Shown here piece after piece: positions 1 through 5,710 of a stretch of 8,550 nt of DNA. The stretch is from an uncultured Clostridia bacterium (GTDB lineage Bacteria; Bacillota; Clostridia; Christensenellales; Pumilibacteraceae). Position 1 is the stretch's first letter, and each line of letters starts with the position of its first letter. The position numbers and the translations under genes were made by a program. The stretch spans positions 1 to 8,550 of the forward strand of contig CANQCB010000057.1 of the NCBI GenBank assembly GCA_947589145.1. The letters run 5' to 3'. The notes under the pieces are model-generated. The model saw only the letters and a program-made list of their open reading frames with translations. It was not told the DNA's origin and did no database searches.

Positions 1-10
1 TTTAATGATA

Positions 11-66
11 AAAATAAAAAAGACCGCCGACGGAGCGTAATGCTCTGTCGGCGGTTGCCGTTTTTT
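11..66 (-). terminator. Strong intrinsic terminator after degV, bidirectional in form
   Basis: A 14-bp stem (23-36 with 42-55, one G-U pair) closes a 5-nt loop. On the minus strand it is followed directly by a T-rich run (21 down to 11), so it should end the degV transcript. On the plus strand a T6 run (61-66) follows the same hairpin, so it could also stop transcripts arriving from the other side. It lies 134 nt past the degV stop, leaving a fairly long 3' untranslated stretch (56-189). In that stretch I see only a 6-bp hairpin at 96-111 and no gene. Confidence 0.9.
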
Positions 67-189
67 AGGTTTATGACGTTCGGCGCAACCTCTCAAATCG
101 TTTCTACGATTAACTTGAATTTATATACCGCCATACCTTGCGGTTTTACTTACCGCGTCTTTGAGCGGATATCGCTTTTGCGCTCTTTC

Positions 190-1071
190 TTAATTTCGTT
201 TGCCGAAGTTATTGACGCAAATTCCCATGCCGAGCGCACCTGCTCCCGTGTGGCAGGCAATGCTCAAAGACAACGGATCGACGTAAAGAACTTTCATATT
301 GGGAAACTCTTTTTCGATCTCTTCCTTGAATTTCAAAGCCTCGTCCTTTATTTTCGTGTACGCCACAAGAAGTTCCATTTTCCCTTGCGAATATTCTTCT
401 TTGAATTCCGTTTCGAGTTCGGATTTGATTTTGGAGATCATCTTTCTTTTTGCTTGGTGAAGCGACACCGTCACCGCAAATTTATCGAAATTTTGCCCGC
501 GCGTGTAAAGAATGGGCTTTAAGTGCAACATATTTCCCAGCGCGGCGGCGATCGGCGTTATCCTTCCGCCTTTTTTCAGATATTTCAATGTGCTCAACGC
601 TATGTAAATCGAGAATTTGTCCTTCGTGCTTTCCAAGTAGTCCCTTATTTCCCATGCGGATCTGCCTTGCTTCGCCAATTCCACCGCCTCGTAAACGCTC
701 ACCTTTTGCGGAGCGGATATTCTCAAATTATCGACGACAACAACTCTCCCGTCAAATTTTTCGGCATATTGTTTGGCGTTTTCGCAAGTCCCGCTCAATC
801 CGCTCGTCATCGGAATATAGACAATACTCTCATAGTCTTTCAAAAGTTTTGTCCACAACTCTTCCAAATAATACTCTGACGGTTGCGAGGTCTTGACGTC
901 CGCACCTTTTGCCAAAAGTTCGAAAAACTTTTCTTGCGAAATCGAAATTTCTTCGAGATACTCTTCGCCGTCGATCGTAAACGGCATGGGAATAACGGAT
1001 ATTCCGAGTTTCTTCCCTTCTTCTTGCGTTATTCCCGAATTGGAATCTGTAACAATTATTACTTTATTCAT
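190..1071 (-). CDS. DegV family fatty-acid-binding protein (FakB-like)
   Basis: A 293-residue full-length DegV-family protein. Family members bind a long-chain fatty acid between two domains; characterised FakB members present it to the kinase FakA for phosphorylation and phospholipid synthesis. Visible hallmarks are the N-terminal TDSNSG (8-13), KTSQPS (60-65), the TSGLSGT loop (89-95) that contacts the fatty-acid carboxylate in known structures, KYLKKGGRI (163-171), LKPIL (184-188) and the C-terminal HTGAGALG (from residue 274). There is no signal peptide or membrane segment, so it is cytoplasmic. The ATG is fixed by an in-frame TAA 6 nt upstream and preceded by GAGGATAAAGG. It has its own promoter (1253-1282) and a structured leader, with a terminator downstream, so it is probably monocistronic. 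No fakA gene is visible nearby, which is common because FakB paralogues are scattered. The family is certain; lipid specificity cannot be read from sequence. Confidence 0.93.
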   Translation of the reverse strand: MNKVIIVTDSNSGITQEEGKKLGISVIPMPFTIDGEEYLEEISISQEKFFELLAKGADVKTSQPSEYYLEELWTKLLKDYESIVYIPMTSGLSGTCENAKQYAEKFDGRVVVVDNLRISAPQKVSVYEAVELAKQGRSAWEIRDYLESTKDKFSIYIALSTLKYLKKGGRITPIAAALGNMLHLKPILYTRGQNFDKFAVTVSLHQAKRKMISKIKSELETEFKEEYSQGKMELLVAYTKIKDEALKFKEEIEKEFPNMKVLYVDPLSLSIACHTGAGALGMGICVNNFGKRN

Positions 1072-1098
1072 CCTTTATCCTCAATGTTTTTTGTAAAT

Positions 1099-1170
1099 CG
1101 AAGAAGCCGTTCCTCCTTCTCGGTGCGCAGGCGTTCTTCGTCCCGGTCGCCGCAAAATACATTCGACCGG
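1099..1170 (-). promoter_or_regulatory. Two-hairpin leader of degV, unassigned
   Basis: Between the predicted degV start of transcription (about 1246) and the ATG (1071) lie about 175 nt. Two adjacent inverted repeats sit there. One has arms 1143-1149 and 1164-1170 (CCGGTCG/CGACCGG, 14-nt loop). The other has arms 1099-1108 and 1130-1140 (10 bp with one bulged base, 21-nt loop). The loop of the second contains a perfect AAGGAGG (1118-1112) that has no start codon at a usable distance; the degV start is about 40 nt further on. No T-run follows either hairpin, so they are not terminators. I recognise no known riboswitch class. Structure is seen; a regulatory role is inference. Confidence 0.35.
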
Positions 1171-1252
1171 ACTGCCGCTTCTCGCGATCAAAACGAAATT
1201 TATCTCGGACATTCTTTATTATAACGAGTATGCGTATACGACGGCTTGTTGT

Positions 1253-1282
1253 ATTATATCGCAAAGCGGCGGGTTTTGTCAA
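1253..1282 (-). promoter_or_regulatory. Sigma-A promoter for degV
   Basis: On the minus strand a perfect TTGACA (1282-1277) is followed by an 18-nt spacer and a perfect TATAAT (1258-1253). The predicted start of transcription is near 1246. It lies 47 nt beyond the stop of the preceding membrane-protein gene, and no terminator is visible in that gap, so degV could also receive read-through. A second TATAAT (1223-1218) lies 35 nt downstream but has no credible -35 element. Confidence 0.85.
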
Positions 1283-1328
1283 CGCTCGCGCCCCTCTCGT
1301 TTTCCGATGGCGTGACGATCTCCGAATA

Positions 1329-2261
1329 TTATTCTTCCGAATAGTCGGACTGCGCTCGGCGAGAGGTACGGACTGCGACGAAAATCATTATTACTCCGAG
1401 AAGCGCCGTCAGGGTGCAGACGACGCCGCCGACCGTGGCGTTCATTATCGGGACGGTCGAGCCCATGTCCGCGCCGAACTCGCGGAACATTGCCGTTTGA
1501 AGAGCGAGAACGGAAACCATAGCGTCGGCGAGATTGATACAGTTGGACGCGCGGACGGTCATCTCCTTCGCCTTGCGCGTTTTGACGAGATTGTAAATCG
1601 CCATCGTTATTTTGAAAAAGACGTAGGCTGCGTAGGCGTATATCGTTATGCCCGTGTGGACGAAAGAATCGTCGAAGCGAACCATTTGCAATATGGCAAA
1701 AGAAAGCGCGACCGGAAGAAGAATCAGAATCGCGCCGCATATGCCGTATATTTTCGTGTCGCGCAAAAAGATTTTATCCGTCCCCCGCTTGACCGCTCTG
1801 CCGCGCCATGCGTGATATATCAATATCGCGCCGCGAAGAAGTATCAGGAGTATGTAATAAGCCGCAAGTGCGCCGAACCATATCGAACTTATGAGAACGG
1901 CGACGACGCCGTTATATACCGCGAACGCGACGTTTATGACAAAAGAAAGCGCGGAAATGAGAATTATGCGGAAGCCGTATTCGTGAACGGCTCTGCCCCA
2001 GAACGGGTGTCTTTCCGCCCAACTCAGCACTCGACTCTTTATCTCGGGATAAGTCTTTATCACGCCGTATACCGTGTATGACGCGCCGACTCCCATTATG
2101 CCGAGAAAGACGTATCCCCACGCCTTATAGTCCGCAAGGCTGCCGAGCGACAGAAAAAGAGACGCGCCGACGATCGCCCCTATCGTTATAAGGACGACGA
2201 GGAGCAAAAACCATATATGCGGACGGACAAAAAAGTCGATCGTTTTCTTCCATGCTTTCAT
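1329..2261 (-). CDS. Uncharacterised polytopic membrane protein
   Basis: A 310-residue protein that I do not recognise as a named family. It has about eight hydrophobic stretches likely to span the membrane: roughly residues 16-38, 48-68, 98-117, 121-143, 172-193, 203-224, 242-260 (weaker) and 276-297. Short basic loops lie between some of them (for example the RGRAVKRGTDK region, 153-163, and KTRKAK, 227-232). The C-terminus is short, hydrophilic and acidic (ending SDYSEE). No signal peptide, nucleotide-binding motif or catalytic motif is visible. The ATG is the first possible start after an in-frame TGA 9 nt upstream. The nearest Shine-Dalgarno-like GGAG is 13 nt away, rather far, with an A7 run between. 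It follows the flavodoxin gene by 88 nt in the same direction with no clear promoter or terminator between, so it may be the last gene of the glycosyltransferase operon. A transporter or membrane-stress role would be a guess. Confidence 0.8.
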   Translation of the reverse strand: MKAWKKTIDFFVRPHIWFLLLVVLITIGAIVGASLFLSLGSLADYKAWGYVFLGIMGVGASYTVYGVIKTYPEIKSRVLSWAERHPFWGRAVHEYGFRIILISALSFVINVAFAVYNGVVAVLISSIWFGALAAYYILLILLRGAILIYHAWRGRAVKRGTDKIFLRDTKIYGICGAILILLPVALSFAILQMVRFDDSFVHTGITIYAYAAYVFFKITMAIYNLVKTRKAKEMTVRASNCINLADAMVSVLALQTAMFREFGADMGSTVPIMNATVGGVVCTLTALLGVIMIFVAVRTSRRAQSDYSEE

Positions 2262-2349
2262 TTTTTTTCAAATGCTCCGATGCGCAAGCGTTCATACAAG
2301 CCGTCGTTTTGCTTTCCTTGACGTTGCGCCGCGAAGAAGGGCAAATTTA

Positions 2350-2820
2350 TTATCGATATTGTTCGGCCCACGCTTTGATATCGGAAGGGGTTGCGCCGTT
2401 CAAAATTTTGCCTTCTATGATCGTCGCGCCTTTTGCGGATTGCAAAAGGCGGTCTTTCGTTCGTCCGAAGCCGCTGCTGCCGCCGGTGGCGAACAGCACG
2501 ATTTTCTTGCCCGAAAGGTCGTAACTTTCCAGAAAGGTGTTTATTATCGTGGGCGCTACGTACCACCAGATCGGAAAGCCGACGAAAATCGTATCGTAGT
2601 CGGACATATTGTCGAGTTTGCCCTCGATTTTCGGGCGGGACGATTTGTCGCGCATTTCCACCGAACTGCGCGAATTCTTATCCATCCAATTAAGATCCGC
2701 GGCCGTGTAAGGCTTGACGGGCTTTATTTCGTATATGTCCGCGCCCACCGTTTCAGCCAAAGTCTCGGCTATGCGTTTCGTGACGCCGCTTGCCGAAAAA
2801 TACGCTACCAATTTTTTCAT
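2350..2820 (-). CDS. Small flavodoxin
   Basis: A 156-residue single-domain flavodoxin, an FMN-binding cytoplasmic electron carrier or small quinone/flavin reductase-type protein. The N-terminal MKKLVAYFSASGVTKRIAE is the beta-1 strand and phosphate-binding loop (SASGVTK, 9-15) that grips the FMN phosphate. FVGFPIWWYVAPTI (79-92) is the conserved hydrophobic strand and W-rich loop that packs against the isoalloxazine ring. ATGGSSGFGR (111-120) is the second FMN loop. The length and the W-rich loop suit the Flavodoxin_4-like group rather than the classical long-chain type. Its ATG is 1 nt past the stop of the upstream kinase gene, and its ribosome site (GAGGAG) lies inside the last codons of that gene, so translation is probably coupled. 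The redox partner is not visible; pyruvate:flavodoxin chemistry or PflA activation (which needs an electron donor) is possible but unproven. Confidence 0.9.
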   Translation of the reverse strand: MKKLVAYFSASGVTKRIAETLAETVGADIYEIKPVKPYTAADLNWMDKNSRSSVEMRDKSSRPKIEGKLDNMSDYDTIFVGFPIWWYVAPTIINTFLESYDLSGKKIVLFATGGSSGFGRTKDRLLQSAKGATIIEGKILNGATPSDIKAWAEQYR

Positions 2821-2821
2821 A

Positions 2822-3730
2822 TCATATCTCCTCGATGCGTTTGTTTATTTGATTATACAATATTTCCACGTCGGCTTTTTGCGGGAAATCTTCTCGGAAC
2901 GCGCACGCCGAACCTGCCGCGACTCCGTAACCGAAACTGCTTTTCACGTCGCCCTCTTCGAGATATTTCGCAATAAAGCCCGCCACGAGCGAGTCGCCCG
3001 CGCCCGTCGAATTGACGAGAGTGCCGCGCGGCGCCGCAAGTCGGTATTTTCCGCTTTTCGTCGCCATGACCGCGCCGCGACCGCCCAGCGAAACGATCAC
3101 GTTTTCCGCGCCCATTTTCCTCATCTCTTCGGCATATTCCGCCGCCTCTTCCGCCGCGATCGTCTTGCCGAAAAAGGAGCAAAGTTCGTCGAGATTCGGC
3201 TTTATAAGGAGCGGCCGCAAAGGAAGGACGGATCTCAAAAGCGCGCCGTGTGCGTCAACGGTGACTCGGACGCCGCGCAACGCGTTCATTATGCGCGTAT
3301 ATATATCGTTCGAAGTGCCGCGCGTGGCGTTACCGGACAATACGAGAACGTCTCCGCTCTTCATCTCTTGCAATTTTTCAAGCAGTGCGCCGAACGCGTA
3401 TTCGTCCACGTCCGCGCCCATGCCGTTTATCTCCGTCTCGCTTTCGCCCTTTATTTTTACGTTTATCCTGCTTTCGCCGTCTATGCGGATAAAGTCGCAG
3501 GGCAACCCCGTCAGAGCAAGCCGTCTCTCTATTTCTCTTCCCGTCCACCCCGCGGTGAACGCGATCGCCTTCGTTTCCACGCCGAGGTTTTTCAGCGCGA
3601 GCGCGACGTTTACGCCCTTTCCGCCCGCGGTAAAACGCTCGCTTGACGTGCGGTTGGTCTCGCCCGTTCGAAAGTGAGATACCGTCATTATGTAATCTAT
3701 GGAAGGATTGAAAGTTACGGTATATACCAT
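2822..3730 (-). CDS. fruK: PfkB-family sugar-phosphate kinase, 1-phosphofructokinase (FruK/LacC) type
   Basis: A 302-residue ribokinase/PfkB-fold kinase. The N-terminus MVYTVTFNPSIDYIM is typical of the FruK/LacC branch, which phosphorylates fructose 1-phosphate or tagatose 6-phosphate with ATP to a bisphosphate. AGGKGVNVA (35-43) is the PfkB signature 1. KPNLDEL (177-183) is the conserved segment before the ATP site. NSTGAGDSLVAGF (240-252) is signature 2, carrying the GAGD anion hole (243-246) and the catalytic base Asp246. Length is normal. The ATG overlaps the glycosyltransferase stop as TGATG, and a GAGGGTGA ribosome site lies 11 nt upstream, so the two are transcribed together. The usual partners fruA/fruB (PTS) and fruR, or lacD aldolase, are not in the window, so exact substrate (fructose-1-P or tagatose-6-P) is uncertain. 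The family is certain; the symbol is provisional. Confidence 0.88.
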   Translation of the reverse strand: MVYTVTFNPSIDYIMTVSHFRTGETNRTSSERFTAGGKGVNVALALKNLGVETKAIAFTAGWTGREIERRLALTGLPCDFIRIDGESRINVKIKGESETEINGMGADVDEYAFGALLEKLQEMKSGDVLVLSGNATRGTSNDIYTRIMNALRGVRVTVDAHGALLRSVLPLRPLLIKPNLDELCSFFGKTIAAEEAAEYAEEMRKMGAENVIVSLGGRGAVMATKSGKYRLAAPRGTLVNSTGAGDSLVAGFIAKYLEEGDVKSSFGYGVAAGSACAFREDFPQKADVEILYNQINKRIEEI

Positions 3731-4788
3731 CAGCCGAGTTTCACCCTCTTTGCCATCGCTTTGTATCCCTGTATTACCGCTATGCGGTCAAAAGGCGGCG
3801 GCAGGAACGTGTATATCGCTGGATATGAGCGATATCTCATCTTTCGGTATATCCACTTATCGTGCGCTTTTATGTCCGCCCAAAGTTGTTTCAACGCCGC
3901 TTTTTTGGTCTTCATGAGTTTTTTGACTTCCTCTTTTGCCATGTTCGACGGCTTGGCAAGCGTGAACGTAAGCGTTACCATCATAAGACAGGATAAGTCG
4001 TAAGCCATATATTTGAAAAGGCGCTTGTCGATCTCTTTGAGTTTGCGCACGTCATAGGCTTCCGCCATGATTTTCATTACGCGGTTTTGCTGATCGTAGC
4101 GTTTGGAAAACACATCCATATTGACGGACTGATCGTTCCTGCCTATGAAATAATGGTAGAAATCGACGGGCAGATAATACGCGGTCTTTACATAAGGCAA
4201 GGGCACGTAAGAGAAAATGTTATCCACATAGAACGTGTGCTTGGGCAGTTCGAGTCCGCATTCGCGGAGCACGGACATTTTATACATCAGCGAGTGCATC
4301 ATAAGCACCGAGCCGAATCGGAATTTGCGCACGTCTTTCCAACCGAAAAGTCTGTCCGTCGGTAGGTTTTTACGAAATTCGCGGGTGAACTTCGTATTAT
4401 CTTCGACGTGGTCATAGACGAAATTGGTCACGTAGAGGTCGGGCAAGGCGTTCTCCTCCCGATGTTTCTTTATGGTTTCGAGAATTTGTTTGAGCACGTC
4501 GCCGTCCACCCAATCGTCGGAATCCACCACTTTGTAGTAAAGTCCCGTGCCGTGGCGAATACCCTGATTTACGCCCTCGCCGTGCCCGCCGTTTTCCTGA
4601 TGCACCGCCTTGCATATCGTGGGATAATTTGCCGCATATTCGTCGGCTATCTCGCCCGTTTTATCCTTCGAGCCGTCGTTCACGATGATGATTTCCACGT
4701 CATCGCCGCCGACAAGCAGGCTCTCTATGCATTTACGCATATATCCTTCCGAATTGTAGCTCGGAATCGCAAAAGTTATCAGTTTCAA
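3730..4788 (-). CDS. Family 2 glycosyltransferase (TTG start)
   Basis: A 352-residue GT-A-fold glycosyltransferase of the GT2 family, transferring a sugar from a nucleotide-sugar donor, usually in cell-surface polysaccharide or glycolipid synthesis. Motifs are FAIPSYN (6-12), the nucleotide-binding EIIIVNDGSKDKT (32-44), GHGEGVNQGI (69-78) and the metal-binding DSDDWVDGD (89-97, the DxD motif). A TFYVDN segment near residue 185 sits where the catalytic base is expected. The C-terminal third is helical and basic with no clear transmembrane span, so it is cytoplasmic or peripheral. The start is TTG: the codon directly upstream is an in-frame TAA, and GGAG lies 8 nt before the TTG, so no other start fits. 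It is the first gene after the promoter at 4817-4845, with a leader of only about 22 nt, and overlaps the kinase gene. Acceptor and donor sugars cannot be told from sequence. Confidence 0.9.
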   Translation of the reverse strand: MKLITFAIPSYNSEGYMRKCIESLLVGGDDVEIIIVNDGSKDKTGEIADEYAANYPTICKAVHQENGGHGEGVNQGIRHGTGLYYKVVDSDDWVDGDVLKQILETIKKHREENALPDLYVTNFVYDHVEDNTKFTREFRKNLPTDRLFGWKDVRKFRFGSVLMMHSLMYKMSVLRECGLELPKHTFYVDNIFSYVPLPYVKTAYYLPVDFYHYFIGRNDQSVNMDVFSKRYDQQNRVMKIMAEAYDVRKLKEIDKRLFKYMAYDLSCLMMVTLTFTLAKPSNMAKEEVKKLMKTKKAALKQLWADIKAHDKWIYRKMRYRSYPAIYTFLPPPFDRIAVIQGYKAMAKRVKLG

Positions 4789-4816
4789 TTATATTTCTCC
4801 GTAAGTGATTTATTCG

Positions 4817-4845
4817 ATTATAGCACAAGCGTCGTTTTGTGTCAA
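4817..4845 (-). promoter_or_regulatory. Consensus sigma-A promoter of the glycosyltransferase operon
   Basis: The minus strand carries a perfect TTGACA (4845-4840), a 17-nt spacer and a perfect TATAAT (4822-4817), the best possible sigma-A match. Transcription should start near 4810, about 22 nt before the TTG start codon, so there is no room for a leader element. It probably drives the glycosyltransferase, kinase and flavodoxin genes and perhaps the membrane-protein gene. Confidence 0.9.
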
Positions 4846-4920
4846 TAGCCGCCGCGGACACCTGCGGAAAAGTCGATCGATCCGCTTTTCGTCTATGCGC
4901 CGCGGAGACGCCACAGGAAA

Positions 4921-4955
4921 CGAAAAAAGGCATTGCAAAGTTAATTTGCAACACC
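4921..4955 (-). terminator. Intrinsic terminator of the pflB-pflA operon
   Basis: On the minus strand an 11-bp stem (4955-4945 with 4939-4929, two G-U pairs, 5-nt loop) is followed directly by T6 (4928-4923). It begins 35 nt after the pflA stop. The stem is AT-rich in its upper half but closed by G-C pairs at the base. It separates the pfl operon from the glycosyltransferase promoter about 80 nt further on. Confidence 0.85.
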
Positions 4956-4989
4956 TCCATATTCCGAATTGCGATTTTCGTGCGGACTT

Positions 4990-5709
4990 TTATACGGCTT
5001 TCGACCGCTCTTGCGCAAGCAACGCCGAAAGGCGCGCTATCGTTGCTTCGTCGGTTTCGGGCACAGCCGCAAGCGGGAACGGTATTCCGAGTTGTTCGTA
5101 TTTTTCCAGACACAATTTGCGGAAAGGCAGGAGTTCCACCCTGTCTATGACCGATTCGAACGGCGCTATTAATCTTGCAAGACGTGTTATGTTTTCCTCG
5201 CTGTCCGTCAGACCTTGCGCTATGACCTGTCTGATCCACACCCGTTTGCCGAGCGCGTGCAATTTTCCGAGATAGTCCAGCGTTTTCCGCAAACTTCCGC
5301 CCGTATATGTGCGATATTCTTCCTCGGTGGTGAATTTGATATCGAGGAGCGCCATATCGATCTTTTCCGTAAGTTCGTCTACGTCCTCACCCGCGACGTT
5401 TCCGCTCGTATCGAGCGCGATATGTAATCCTTCGCTTTTGAGAATGTCCGCAAGCGAGGAAAAGAATTTCGCCTGCACGAGCGGTTCGCCGCCGCTGAAA
5501 GTCACGCCGCCGTTTCTTATGTACGGTTTGAAGCGTAAGACTTTTTTCGCAATATCCTCCGCCTCATACTCCTCGCCGTTTTCCGCCCAAGTCTCGGGGT
5601 TGTGGCAATATGCGCAACGAAGCGGACAATGCGCGGCGAAAATCACCGTGCGCAGTCCGGGTCCGTCCACCGTGCCGAGAGACTGGATCGCGCTTATCCT
5701 GCCCTTCAT
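4990..5709 (-). CDS. pflA: Pyruvate formate-lyase activating enzyme (radical SAM)
   Basis: A 239-residue radical-SAM enzyme that uses S-adenosylmethionine and one [4Fe-4S] cluster to abstract a hydrogen from the glycine of PflB, creating the glycyl radical. SLGTVDGPGLRTV (10-22) is the typical activase N-terminus. The cluster ligands are the CX3CX2C cysteines 28, 32 and 35 (HCPLRCAYCHNPETW). FSGGEP (71-76) is the SAM-binding GGE motif. There is no ferredoxin-like insert, so this is the short PFL-type activase, close to the usual 246 residues. I chose the ATG at 5709, 1 nt after the pflB stop, because the alignment to known activases begins there; a longer frame to 5787 would run back into pflB and adds residues with no family counterpart. 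No clear Shine-Dalgarno precedes it, so translation is probably coupled to pflB. An electron donor such as flavodoxin is needed for activity; one is encoded about 2 kb downstream in another operon. Confidence 0.96.
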   Translation of the reverse strand: MKGRISAIQSLGTVDGPGLRTVIFAAHCPLRCAYCHNPETWAENGEEYEAEDIAKKVLRFKPYIRNGGVTFSGGEPLVQAKFFSSLADILKSEGLHIALDTSGNVAGEDVDELTEKIDMALLDIKFTTEEEYRTYTGGSLRKTLDYLGKLHALGKRVWIRQVIAQGLTDSEENITRLARLIAPFESVIDRVELLPFRKLCLEKYEQLGIPFPLAAVPETDEATIARLSALLAQERSKAV

Positions 5710-5710
5710 T

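Noticed and set aside
98..139. A 13-codon minus-strand frame (MAVYKFKLIVETI) after degV
   Set aside because: It has no usable ribosome site at proper spacing and is too short to support; it sits in the degV 3' untranslated region.
1230..2081. A 283-codon plus-strand frame
   Set aside because: It lies opposite the membrane-protein gene, is rich in R/H/Y and has no domain; the minus frame has clear transmembrane periodicity.
2714..3646. A 310-codon plus-strand frame
   Set aside because: It is antisense to the PfkB kinase, whose signatures are all present on the minus strand.
4864..4890. Overlapping inverted repeats (GCGGA/TCCGC and GAAAAG/CTTTTC) around TCGATCGA
   Set aside because: Short stems with large loops and no T-run, upstream of the -35; neither a terminator nor a recognised operator.
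4841..4909. A 9-bp direct repeat (CGCCGCGGA at 4850 and 4898) upstream of and near the glycosyltransferase -35
   Set aside because: It is short and GC-rich, with flanks that align only with gaps; chance is a sufficient explanation without comparative data.
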